Assembly (NCBI GenBank): GCA_003415625.1
Contig: PYIU01000002.1
Coordinates: 124,001 to 188,000 of the forward strand
DNA length: 64,000 nucleotides
Direction: 5' to 3'
Origin: Aquanectria penicillioides
Taxonomy: Eukaryota; Ascomycota; Sordariomycetes; Hypocreales; Nectriaceae
A program made the translations under genes and the position numbers. Shown one piece after another: positions 1 through 10,857 of this stretch (its first letter is position 1; the number at the start of each line of letters is the position of its first letter). The notes below the pieces were generated by a model. That model worked only from the letters and a program-made list of their open reading frames with translations. It had not been told where the DNA came from and did not search any database.

Positions 1-497
1 GGCGATCTGGCACGCCCCACTGCCGGAGGCTTGGGTGCATGTTTCGGTTTCGGTTTCGGTGCCGGTATGACTGGGGGATTCGCGCTAAATGTCAAAGCGG
101 TTACAAATGAGCTGAGCTGAGCTGCGTAAGAGGAACAAAAGGACCGACTCTGTTCCGCGGAACAGAAGCGCCCCTAATGATACGAGTCTGAGCACTCGTC
201 TCGCGAGCGACGTGCGAGCGACGTGGGGCTCTCGGAATACGAAGGACGCCACCCACCAATATGCGAAAGTATAATCCGAGCGTCGCCTTTCAAGGCTGAC
301 ATTGCCATACCCGCAAATGCTTGTTTTCAAGTGCCGCCTGACAGGGCGGAGGAAATCTTCAGATCCTCCCTGCTAGACTAGACTCATTAATACCTTGGCC
401 CCTCGGCTTGACATTCCCTGCCTCTTATATTCCCAAGGTCGCTCGCTGACTGCATCCAACAGAGAAGATTCGACCGATTCTCTCATCCAAAACCAAT
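1..497. other. Upstream intergenic region
   Basis: No convincing gene. The stretch holds a short TTTCGG triple repeat (41-60) and a perfect 16-bp palindrome centred on CCGCGG (150-165). The last 150 bases are pyrimidine-rich and lead into the ATG at 498, so they probably hold the promoter and leader of the glucosyltransferase gene. Confidence 0.5.
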
Positions 498-3474
498 ATG
501 GCGGGCCACCCACGGCCTCTTTCTACTCTTGACAACACCCCAGAGGTCCCGCCCTCATATGACGATGCACTTCAATCGGGCTTCCTCCAGGGAGCCACGG
601 GAGTCACGGGTTAGTACAATCCACCTTAACTCGGCATTTCTAACCCAGCAACAGATGACGGCCGTGTCAACCTCGATGCTGACTCCAGGTTCTTCCGAAC
701 ATTGTCCCGCTTCGTTCCCGATTCCAAAGACACACCACTTCCGGCCGAGAACCTGGACGAGGCCAGCTCCTCCCTGGCTGAGGAACCACCAAGTTACTGT
801 GACACCGAGTCGGCTTTTCACAGCGTCAAATCCGGACATTGGAACATCCGGCTCAACATTGTGATACAGATTGTAGGCAGCCGAGGCGATGTACAGCCCT
901 TTGTTGCGCTGGGGACTGAACTACAGAGATGGGGCCACAGAGTGCGGCTGGCAACGCACGATGTATTTGAGCAGTTCGTGACGGAATCGGGTCTGGAGTT
1001 CTTTCCCATCGGTGGCGATCCCTCTGAGTTGATGGCGTACATGGTAAAGAACCCTGGCTTGATTCCGAACATCGGATCCGTTCGCCTCAAGGAGATTCAG
1101 AAGAAGAGGCAGATGGTGTCGACAATGCTCGACGGCTGCTGGCGCTCGTGTATTGACCCAGACCCGAGGACCAAAAAGCCCTTTGTGGCAAACGCCATCA
1201 TTGCGAACCCCCGAGCTTTGCCCATGTCCACTGTTCTCAGGCCCTTGGTATTCCCCTCCACCTCATCTTCACAATGCCATGGTCCACGACCAAGGCGTTT
1301 CCTCACCCGCTGGCAAACATCACCGCAGAGAGTCAGTCCTTGAGGAACCAACAGGTCTCAAACTTTGTCTCTTACTCGATGGTGGAGTGGATGACTTGGC
1401 AGGGGTAATATTTCCACTTGTTCCTTGGGCTTTTTGGACTCTCTTTCATTACTGACTAATCGGTAGACTCGGCGACGTCATTAATGACTGGCGAAAGACT
1501 CTCGACCTGGAACCAGTGCCATTATCAGAAGGCCCAGCACTAGTAGAGACATTGAGAATTCCATTCACATATTGTTGGTCGCCTTCACTCCTGGCCAAGC
1601 CAAATGACTGGGATAATCATATAGGTATGTAAAACTAGCAACAATGAAACTGCCAAAAGCTGATAGCCACAGACATTTGCGGATTCATCTTTCGCGATCC
1701 CCCAGACTATTCTCCTCCTCCAGATTTGGCAGCATTCCTAGAGGCTGGTCCAGCGCCCGTGTACATTGGTTTTGGGAGCATTGTAATTGATAGCCCGCAA
1801 AAGATGACCGATGTTATCCTGGACGCCGTGAAGTGTACAGGCGTGCGCGCCATCATCTCCAGAGGCTGGAGTAGTCTAGGAGAGGAGATGGCTGGGGACG
1901 GTATTTTTTACATTGATGATTGCCCACATGAATGGCTCTTCCAACACGTCAAGGCAGTTGTGCATCATGGAGGAGCCGGGACAACTGCTTGCGGCCTCAG
2001 ATACGGCCGTCCAACTGCAATTGTATCTTTTTTTGGCGAGTTGGTCTTCCATTCCAAATTGTATTGTCCAACCTGATTGTTAACGAGGTTAGCCAACCGT
2101 TCTGGGGACACATCGTCGCCGCTGCCAATGCCGGGCCGAGTCCAATTCCTTACAAATCCCTTAACAGCCAAAACCTCGCCGAGTCAATCAGGACATGTCT
2201 CCGAGAGGATGTCACCATGTCCGCGCAAACTATCGCCATGAAGATGAAGCACGAGTCAGGAGTCAAGAGAGCTGTACAAGCGTTCCATTCTAACCTGCCC
2301 ATTGCCGAAATGCCGTGTGATATCTTGAGGGACCACCCTGCGGTGTGGACGTACAAACGCAAGGGAAAGATCATTAAGCTTTCAGGAGTCGCGGCAGAAA
2401 TTCTAACGGACCACCTAAAGGTGGATAAAAAGAAGTTGAATTTGTAAGTGGATGTGTCATGCTGCCATTATCCTCAGAAATCTCTCAGTTTTACAAGAAT
2501 CTGACAATTACGGGTGACTAGGCACATTTCCTCACCCATTTTGCTGGAGAATCAACGGTGGGACCCCATCACCGGCACAGCATCCGCCGTAGTGGCGACC
2601 TACTATGGAATGTTTTCCTCGGTGGCCAACATTTTCATCAAGCCCGTTCAGGTCTACCGCTCATCCACTGCCCTAGGGGGTTCGGGAGGAAAAGCCAAGG
2701 CCAGTATCGATATCGACCCTCTTTCCAGCGCATCCTCGTTCAATTCGGCAACGAACGGTTTGGCTCCACCAACCCCGTCCAAATTACATAAATCGTCCTC
2801 TACTGGGAACTTGATATCTCATTCTTCTGCTAGTAGTTCATCAGAAACAAACAAGGAGAGCAAGCATTCGAGGGGCGCACAGGTGGCAGCTTCAATGGCC
2901 GTAGCATCAGCCTCTGGGGTTGGCGACTTTTTCAAACACTATTCCAAAGGCGTCTTTGTCGACATTCCTCTAGCATTTGCAGAAGGTTCAAGAAAAATCC
3001 CCAAGTTGTATGGCGATCAGGTTCGCGACTACGGCACAGTAACCGACTGGAAGTCAGGCCTGGCCGTGTCTGGAAAGAGTTTGATATTTGGTCTCGGGGA
3101 AGGGTTCGCCGGGTTAGCGATGAAACCAGTTGAAGGGGCAATGGAGTCCGGTTTGACAGGAGGGGTCTTGGGTGTGGCCAAAGGGTTTGTCGGGTTCTCG
3201 GCAAAGGTTTCATCAGGTAAGAGGCATTCGGCGCGACAACGGCCATGACCTTGCAGCTAACAGACGTGAAGCGACATTTGGAACTGTGGCTTACCCGGCA
3301 CTCGGTATTTACAAGAGTTTACGAACCGCAATCAAGACCAAGACCCGAAAATCTATCAGCATGGCTAGGCAGGACGAGTCGAAACAGTTACTACACGACT
3401 CGAGGAGCTTGGAACATCCCATCTACGCAGAGGTTGATATTATGGACGAATTCGACCGCAAGATGAACTGTTAA
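498..3474 (+). CDS. Sterol/UDP-glucosyltransferase-like protein (GT28/GT1 type), one-base frameshift
   Basis: Probable glycosyltransferase that moves glucose from UDP-glucose to a sterol or other lipid. Proposed exons are 498-609, 655-1404, 1467-1624, 1673-2039, 2093-2443, 2522-3216 and 3272-3474. The N-terminal domain carries [14 protein letters not shown], and the C-terminal domain carries [19 protein letters not shown] followed, after an intron, by DQPFWG, the family's nucleotide-sugar site. The tail matches the fungal C-terminal extension ([19 protein letters not shown]). There is no PH/GRAM region, so this is the short form rather than an Atg26 type. Exon 2 is broken in the C run at 1208-1212: five Cs give NPRALP, whereas six would restore NPPSFAHVH. 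With one base added the exons total 2637 nt (878 aa). A 1-nt loss or a sequencing error are both possible. The acceptor at 3256 is an alternative to 3271. Confidence 0.9.
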
Positions 3475-4422
3475 ATTGAATAAAAGGAGCAGGACATATA
3501 GAACAGAAGTATCTAAATTGAAAGACAGTAATACAGTTCACTGCCATTCCCCGCCCCGTGTTGAAATTCCTGGTTTCTGCATGTTGCAGTCTTACATCCA
3601 TTGCTGTGTCTGCAATTTCCATGCCTGGCTGTCTGGTGAATATAACATCTGATTATCTACTCATTTCATGAGCTGTACTCAAATGACGTCCAATTTCCGT
3701 CAAAGAATCATAGACGAACCCACGAGTGAAGGTGATGCAATGAGATCATGGCCGCCAACATGTGTTTCACGTATTCTGTAAGTGGCTTAGCGTACTCCAT
3801 ATTTCTGTTCTCAGTCTTACCTGATCCGGCTTCCGCGTATGCTCAAAACGGAATAGGTCGTTGACTATGGCTGTGCATGTGCTGTCTGACTCAATTCCGG
3901 CTTGGTTCAGGCTGTGCCATGATACCAGCTGAGTGATTGAAGAATCAATTCCACGTGGCAAAGACCGCTTGCCGTTCGGGTATAATTGCATTAAATCACT
4001 ATTGATAGTGCGCTGGTTGCTGGAAATAGGGTTTCGGCGACGCCGAGATGAAGTTGAAATGAAACTTCCAGCGACGGCGGAAAATAGATTCCGTAGAACA
4101 TAGGCCCTCCAGGCTAGCCAGAGCAATAGCGACGCATTGCGCCGAAGCATTCACATGCTGTAATTGATTGAATGCATTACAAGATGCGATATCTATAGTG
4201 AAGTTAGGATATAACCTACACATCTAGTTTGCAGTTGCGATCCTTGGCTAAGCACGAGAACGTGGAATTCTATGTATATCTTCCTTTCTTGTTACATCTG
4301 ACATGACAATCAAGAGGCTCCCTGAGACCTTTTATTCGTCACCAATGGCGAGTATTGAAGACTTGCCTCAATAATCCTTTCCGAAAACGTATCGGTAGAC
4401 ACAAACCTGGTATCGCTGCGCA
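3475..4422. other. Intergenic region with unassigned open frames
   Basis: Contains the 3' flank of the glucosyltransferase gene and minus-strand open frames at 3767-4150 and 3999-4223. One has a reasonable splice pair (GTAAGA to TTACAG near 3780-3822) and the string AIVNDLFRFEHT, but I cannot assign a family. It may be a remnant. Confidence 0.35.
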
Positions 4423-5709
4423 TCAATTGTCTGGCACCTGGCCCTCTTTTAACGCTGAAATGGGAAAGACAAGCCACTGAGACCAGTATCCTTTGAGACG
4501 CTCCGCGATAGACCGGATCATATAACTTCCAGCATCGTTAAGGACCCAGGCATCCCGACACCAGTGAAACAGAACTGCATAATACGCGAGGATAACTAGG
4601 GCCTCTGGCTTCTGTTGGTTCGCCATTTTGACAAATTCGGGGTCGACATGAACTGGAAACACCATGAATGCAGAAGATCGACGCGAAGTGGCATGAGAAA
4701 TTCGGCGATACAGGTCGAATGACTTCTGGACAAGATTTGCCGCGCTTCGGCAGACTTGAACCGACTTCGAAGCGAGATCTGATTGATTTAACATGTCGTG
4801 TAGAGCATTGCACTGGTCGCTTGGCTTTTCGTTGTCGTTCTTAGTTTCGAGGTGTTTGATGATTGGGTTGGCCGGAAGTTGCTGGATAACGTGCCACCAT
4901 CCGTGAATTATCGTGTGGACGCCGCGGTGAATGTCGAGATAATGAGCAAATCGATCCATAAAGGAAGGAAAATCGCGTCGGTGGCTACTGAGAGTTTGCT
5001 GTAGAACTTGAATGCCAGTGAAGCTTGAAAAGAAGAACATTGGAACACATGTTTCCTCTGACACCCGTTCATCCGCCATGTTGAATATCGCAAAGCTCCG
5101 CGCTTGAAGTTGCGATGCCAACAGGTTGTAGTGTTTTTCTTTATTCGGATAGATAGTTGCTAGGTGAAGTGCTGAGAGCGCGAGAGCGGCATCCATTAGA
5201 TATGGCGTTTCCATGGCAATCTCGAGGCTCATGTCTGCCATTGCGTTGCTCAACTCATTGGTCATCAACACCTCGGCCTTGTTCTTCTCGAGGTGATGGA
5301 GGAGAGCTAGATGCTCCAAGGAAAATGATTGATTAATGTTCCCAGCGCCCGAGATGTCAGATTCGACTTCCATAACCATATCGTGCGACGTCGGACGAAC
5401 GGTTGACGCTGGAGACGAACTAGTGGATTGATTTTCATGTGCGGAGGTCTCGCCAGTTTGGGCGACCGCCGATCTTGGCCTCAGGCCGGAATCCGAGGCT
5501 GTCAAATCTTTAATAGAAGTGAGATAGAAGCAGTCTCTATCGGCAGTGACGCAGTTGATGCATTTTGGTTTTGTTTCATCGCACTTGATGTGTCTCCTCT
5601 TACATTCGATGCAACCAAACTTGGACTTGCGGTGCTTCCGGCGCAATCTTTGGTTTTCATCCGTCACGTCCTGGTAGCTTATGAAGCTCGCCGGAGTATA
5701 ATACGCCAT
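4423..5709 (-). CDS. Zn2Cys6 transcription factor with Fungal_trans_2-like C-terminus
   Basis: Nuclear DNA-binding regulator of 428 aa in one exon. A basic stretch (RRKHRKSK) precedes a standard binuclear cluster, CIECKRRHIKCDETKPKC followed by INC and six residues to the last Cys (C-x2-C-x6-C-x6-C-x2-C-x6-C). A Ser/Thr-rich linker follows, then a helical domain like the sterol-uptake-control (UPC2) type, ending in SQWLVFPISAL. The start ATG is at 5709. It is transcribed away from nothing obvious upstream and lies next to a broken membrane-protein gene and a second regulator of the same class with a similar C-terminal motif. The target is unknown; a local pathway-specific role is inference from position only. 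Confidence 0.9.
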   Translation of the reverse strand: MAYYTPASFISYQDVTDENQRLRRKHRKSKFGCIECKRRHIKCDETKPKCINCVTADRDCFYLTSIKDLTASDSGLRPRSAVAQTGETSAHENQSTSSSPASTVRPTSHDMVMEVESDISGAGNINQSFSLEHLALLHHLEKNKAEVLMTNELSNAMADMSLEIAMETPYLMDAALALSALHLATIYPNKEKHYNLLASQLQARSFAIFNMADERVSEETCVPMFFFSSFTGIQVLQQTLSSHRRDFPSFMDRFAHYLDIHRGVHTIIHGWWHVIQQLPANPIIKHLETKNDNEKPSDQCNALHDMLNQSDLASKSVQVCRSAANLVQKSFDLYRRISHATSRRSSAFMVFPVHVDPEFVKMANQQKPEALVILAYYAVLFHWCRDAWVLNDAGSYMIRSIAERLKGYWSQWLVFPISALKEGQVPDN

Positions 5710-6055
5710 TTAAAGAGTGATGAGGAGAGACATAAAGAAAGACTTGTGACTATGCTGTGGTCAACGACAGCTAGGCCTGGCTAGATTTGGTCATCATGCG
5801 TGGTCCTGTGAGACTCGAGAGCGGTCTGGACCGGCAGAATATCGGACACTCTAATCAAACCTTGACGCTATTAGTTGGGCCGTGGTAAGAAATACCACGG
5901 CCAATACGACAAAAAAGCACGCCGGGAATCGCAACGGGCAACTTGGATTTTATGGGTCAAGACCGTGCACTATCAAGAGTATTAGGTTCCCAATGTTTTT
6001 GATACTTCTCAGACGTTTCTAGCGATGTTATCTTCCACAACCTGATCGACAAATA
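5710..6055. other. Intergenic spacer
   Basis: Spacer between the regulator's start and the 3' end of the membrane-protein pseudogene. It has a short imperfect inverted repeat around CCGTGG...CCACGG (5880-5900). No gene is seen. Confidence 0.5.
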
Positions 6056-7167
6056 TTATGCACAGAGAGGATATGGGATCCAAAGAAGAAGACGAGCTTT
6101 AAATAAGCCCATTCTGATACTGACCCTACTAGAATTTTCCATTTGCATGCCCATTGGTGTGTCTATTCGCATTTCCATTGGTTTGCTCATCGACGAGGCA
6201 TTGCTTGTAAGCTTAATAGCTTGTGCATCCTTGAGCAAGTCAAGAGGGTCTCGCTCCAGAATGATTTTCATAAAGGCAACTGCCTTCATGAAAATCATAA
6301 GAGAAATGATGCAGGTTGAAATCCCGCCAAGTTGAGTAACAAAAGGAGAGAAAATGCCCTGGATGACGAAGATTGTGGGCATGGCAGAGCGTAAAACCAC
6401 CGATGTAGCAATAGGGCATCAGAAGACAGATAAGGGCGCTCTTCCACCCATTGAAGCATTCTCGGAACCGATAGGCAATGCAGACGCTGAGGAAAAGTGA
6501 CGAGACATTAGAGAACAGCCACCACCAGGGAAACATTTTGATCAAAACCAAAGGTTGGTGGCCAAAGTACATGTAAATGCCTCCATAATTAAGTAGGATT
6601 TCTTCTGTGATGATATCGGCAAGTCCAGATAGCCCTAGACAGATCCAAAGCTTGCTTGTTGAAATCTCTCGCAATAAGACAACATAGAGGAGATAACCGA
6701 GAATAGCTCCAAAGGCCTACCACATAATGGATACGTAATGGTCATACTCGTGGCCCATCAGAAAGAATAAAAGCATCTTGGGATCATGGGATTGAGACCA
6801 ATAACAGCCACCGAGATAGTTATCAACAGCCTCGGGTACCACGCAAAATGCGGAACCGATGATCATGGCTGTTGGAACAGTCGAGCGATAGCGCTTATTA
6901 TCCGTCAGTGCGACTACCATGAAAAAAAATCGCGATTGAGAACACGACTGTGGTTGAAATCAAAACATTGTTAAAGTTTTGAGGAAATGCATCGTTCGGG
7001 AGTGTTGGAGTACGAAAGGTCTCATGATTTAATTTATCAGCCTTGTCAAGTACCCTTATTAACGACGATGCCGGCGTTTCGGCAGCTATGGGCTGGCCCG
7101 TCAAAGTATCTCGGAGCCGAGTTGAACTGCCTCTTGCATGCAATGGTAGTCCCATGCAGGGAATCAT
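6056..7167 (-). pseudogene. Multi-pass membrane protein of unknown function, broken
   Basis: Product not recognised. The frame encodes a polytopic membrane protein of about 370 aa with conserved-looking loops: VVPEAVDNYLGGCYW, LADIITEE, YMYFGHQPL and FPWWWLFSN. The start is the first in-frame ATG, at 7167; the frame is open further upstream only from a GTG. Three lesions break it. An eight-base T run (plus-strand As 6922-6929) needs seven to join SIAIFF to VVALTDNKRY. A TAG at 6719-6717 stands where the frame continues as a hydrophobic helix (AFGAILGYLLYV) and fits TGG changed to TAG. The frame then changes between 6400 and 6416, needing loss of one base. Removing two bases makes 370 codons. 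It lies between two Zn2Cys6 regulators. Distant similarity to bacterial integral membrane proteins is my impression only. Confidence 0.7.
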
Positions 7168-7669
7168 TTTCCCACTTCGCTTCCATTGATTTCGCGCACC
7201 CCCGGTTTTAGTGACCTGTTTAGAAGATCTGGAGGCCGAAATATGACTCGGAACCTTAGACACCCCGCGAATTTAGAACCAGAAGTGCTCCTATCTTGTT
7301 TTTATTGATCCCCGTCCAGTATCCCGTTACTTATCAGGCCCAGTTCTACACCACCAAAGTGCACGTAAAGACGCAGATCATCTAACAGCACTTGAAAACC
7401 CTCCTCAGAAGCCCTAATTTAATCACACGAGACTGGAACATGCTGTTGTCCACCTCCCTTGTCTGCGGTTTGTCTAATGGCGACTTTAGCCGCTACTGAC
7501 TCAAAGCTATAACCTTGTTCAATCTAGCCAAAGACGGGCTCTGTAGAGTATTGCCATCCAGAACACGCGAAATTTCCGTGACTGGACGTATGAATGATTC
7601 CGTGCCTGTCAATACTCTAATCACACCGAAGCGTTTCATAATTTTGGCTAAATGTATCATTTTGCCTCT
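7168..7669. other. Intergenic spacer
   Basis: Lies between the membrane-protein pseudogene start and the 3' end of the next regulator. The pseudogene frame remains open up to 7263 without an ATG, so an upstream exon is possible. Otherwise nothing is seen. Confidence 0.4.
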
Positions 7670-8785
7670 TCATTTTTGTAACTCCTGTAGTTGGGATAAC
7701 GGCCAGAACAGAACGTCTGACCACTCGGGCCCTAACCTCGTTGCCACAAACCGAGCTGCCTTGTACACATATGCCTGGGTAAACCAGTGGCTAAAGTGAT
7801 GATATATTCCTACACACCAGTGCAAAAGGATGACGAGAGCCTCTGGGCGCTCTTGCTGCAGGTGAGACAGATATTCCCTAGGAACGGCGGACGGCCACCA
7901 GGCCAGTTTTCTCCACGACATGGCCTTCATGCTTTCGGTATGATACCAGATGCGCAGAGAGTCTAATGCTTGTGTACATGCGTCGTCAATTCCAAGAGCT
8001 ACAATGGTGGGATTGTTTAATGCATCCAGGGCATCTACCGTGGCTGGGTCCAGCGAGAGAGGACTAATATCTGAGCTGGCCAGCCGAGCAGCCAGGAACC
8101 CAGGAAGCGGACCCCCATTTTTTGGAAGAAGCCCAACTAATGATGGAGCTAGAGTCGATGTGCCACGTAACGCTGATATGCATTCGCCAGGATCAAAAGT
8201 GCTGGATGAAGTTTGGTCGAGGGCTGGAATCCTCAACTGAATCATGGCGACGAGGAGAGAAAATGCAAAGATGGCTATGCAATTATTTGAGTCCATACTG
8301 GTTACGCCACTCCGAAACGACGAGATTGCCGTCGAGTAGTGTTTGCAGATGAATTGCGGCGAAATGTCGCTGGTGGGCACCTGGTTTGTCATGTGCAGGG
8401 CTGAAAGCGCTACGAGGCCGTGATACAAGAATGGCTTTGCGGGCGCGAGGGCTGATATGTCGCGGGTCCACAAGCGGCTGCCCTTATTCATGGAAATGGC
8501 TGTGGCTGCACGGTAGACAAAGTAGTCGAGGAGCCAAGTGTTGCGGAGTTTTGATGCATCTGGTACGAGTTTGGTCTGGGGATTCGAAAGCCCCCTATGG
8601 GTGACGCGTAATGACAACTCGCAGGCGTCCCCGCGCCGACGACAGTGCCGGCATTGAGGGGCCTGCATGTCGCACTGCTGAAGATGAGCTTGCATTCAGT
8701 GCCGGGCCGGGGAGCAAACCTTGACGCGGCGGCGCTTACACTGAGTGCAGCCGTTTCGGGACTTGTTGTGATATGCTCGGGACAT
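7670..8785 (-). CDS. Zn2Cys6 transcription factor
   Basis: Two-exon gene: 8785-8720 and 8674-7670, with a 45-nt intron (GTTTGC to CAGCAG) splitting the zinc cluster, a common intron position in this family. The product is 356 aa. Splicing yields C-TQ-C-KRRRVK-C-DMQAPQ-C-RH-C-RRRGDA-C, the exact C-x2-C-x6-C-x6-C-x2-C-x6-C pattern, starting MSRAYHNKSRNG. The rest is the helical Fungal_trans_2-like region and ends DVLFWPLSQLQELQ, resembling the C-terminus of the regulator at 4423-5709. The two may be paralogues or partners from one decayed cluster; that is inference. Its target is unknown. Confidence 0.88.
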
Positions 8786-9304
8786 GTTGGATGATGAATG
8801 ATGCGAACGAGCTTAGTGAACGAGCGAGACAGACCCTAGTTATATCTGAAGGAAATTCCCTGACGCAACTGGAGTAGCCTCTGCTTACTTCATTTAACAT
8901 TGGCAGTTTTACTATGATCCTTGTTCGGACTATTGCCAATCACATCGACGGCACAGATCCTGTAGGATCCAAAACGGAACTATCGACCTCGCGTCGGTGT
9001 TGAAGAGCAGGGATGTGAATAAGGTTATGGATACAACAAGCTGACAGTTTAAAGATAAAGAGAGTATTTAAGCTATTGACAAGTACCGCGCTGTCGCTGC
9101 CGAGGATACAGGCCATCTGTGTACCTGTCAATGTGTATACAATCCTAGATTAGATTCCTTTTCCCCAGCATTTCAAGATGTTTCCAGCATGGACCGAAAT
9201 CTCGACAGCTAAATGACAATCTTGCAGCTTTTCGGCAGGAATCGCGGTTCATGCTTGAGAGCCTTCCCTGAATATTTGCACCAAGGGTATTCAGCTTCCT
9301 GGCG
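8786..9304. other. Intergenic region
   Basis: Promoter region of the regulator ending at 8785. No further gene, repeat or RNA is seen. Confidence 0.5.
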
Positions 9305-9816
9305 TTAGCCCGGTCGAACACTAGAAGCCATGCTAACTAGAAATGAGACAGAAAGATGTCCAAAACAACACAAAAGAACAAATGCCTCCAAGACCAGACG
9401 AAGACAAGAATGCCGTTTTAGGCTTGGAGGAGGCGTCCTAAACATATATTAACTTAGCAACAATAACACCGTCAAGGGACTTACTGTGAGATATGCCTGA
9501 AGTGGTGCTGCCTTTGGCGCTGCTCGTCAAGAACACGACAGACAGCCATCGATACCAGCGCAATATAGAAGATGAACTGTGCTGTAAACGCGCATAGAAG
9601 AAGTAGACTAGGATACCTCTCATGAACCGAAAGTAGCGACGCCACCTGGCACAAAAAGCAGAATAAAAAGATGACCATGCAGCCAAGAAGATCCCATATC
9701 AGGTCGGCATCTAACGGGAAAAGAAATTGCCCTCTTGGTGGATTTAGTAGAAAATGTCTCTCCAAAGACGGCATGGACGAGTTTGGTGTGCTGGGTAGAG
9801 CCGGGGATTCACTCAT
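9305..9816 (-). CDS. Small membrane protein, unknown
   Basis: Predicted 154-aa protein from exons 9816-9485 and 9437-9305, joined across a 47-nt intron with a GTAAGT donor and TTTAG acceptor. The N-terminus is polar (MSESPALPSTPNSS). It is followed by two clear hydrophobic helices (around LLGCMVIFLFCFLCQ and LLLLCAFTAQFIFYIALV) and a charged RQRQHHFRH segment. The second exon adds a further hydrophobic stretch. The start at 9816 is the first ATG; the frame is open to 9852 only from a GTG. No family recognised. If the intron is not used, the protein ends just after the donor site. Confidence 0.5.
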
Positions 9817-10857
9817 GGCGTTAGGGTTGGTTGATTCGATTTGAACTCGCACTGAGATCTGGGAAAGAAAGAATTGTCAGGCACAAACATTTATACAATA
9901 TTTGTGGCATGAACATTGTTGCCGCCAACAATCCTGGCCTCGAAATGGGCCTCGCGGATCACATTAAGCGCCGCATCCGCCAGCGGCAACCGAAACCTCA
10001 ATGGATGCACCCTAGACGACCAACAAGACTACCAACAAGATTACCGGGGGGAACTCATGTAGAGAATGCGAACATGGTTCGGCCCGTTCCTCTGGGTTCC
10101 GCTTTATCCTTTGTCGAGCCAATCATTCTTATCTTGGGTCTCGTCTTGGGGGTCACCTGCGATGATTGCTAGGGCACAACCAACACCAGACCAACAGGGG
10201 TTTTGCTATCCTCAGTAAATCGAGGCCAGGCAGCTGCGCCTCGCCGCTGTTGCCGCTCAAAGCCACACCAACAGATGAGGCCTTTTCCAGGAAGCGTTGG
10301 CGCAGGCCGAATTTAGGTTAATTTCTGTTGCTTTGAAGCGCTGAGGGATAGCCAATCGCCCTGGCTTACTGTGGCCCTGAGCCTGGTCTCATCTGGATGG
10401 TTGCTAAGGTAGAGAATAGGGAGTGTCGAGACATGATCTGATGCATGATTGCTTCGCAGTCTTACCATTGATGGTAACAGAATGCGTCATTCACAATATG
10501 TCACTCATCGAAGGGCAAAGGTTCTACGAACTCGAGGGTTTCTCACAAGGTCTGGTGAGATGACTTTCAGGGCCATTTTTGGACTCGGCTGTTTTCATGT
10601 CATATTATTGATTTCTATCAAACTGCATCACCCAAGATACCTGCAGACTTTTCATTCTCTATCTAATCACCTGCTCGAATCACTGAACTCAGCCTTCCAA
10701 TCATCGACTTCTGGGATACCGTGACAATGTTTGAGCAAGTCAGTACGCAGAACATTTCGCGGAAATCTCCATGCAGTGTTAACTTTGGTGATAGCAGATT
10801 AATTTAGCCCTCTTGGGTTGGAAAATATGGTAATCAGATTCCCTGGCTCTGTACTAC
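9817..10857. other. Intergenic region
   Basis: About 1 kb without a supported gene. Open frames at 9831-10172 and 10449-10724 show no recognisable protein features. The right end may include upstream remains of the ankyrin pseudogene. Confidence 0.4.

Noticed and set aside
3767..4150. Possible terpene-synthase remnant from AIVNDLFRFEHT
   Set aside because: It resembles the NDxxSxxxE motif only loosely (Arg replaces Ser), there is no DDxxD partner, and the rest of the frame shows no family similarity.
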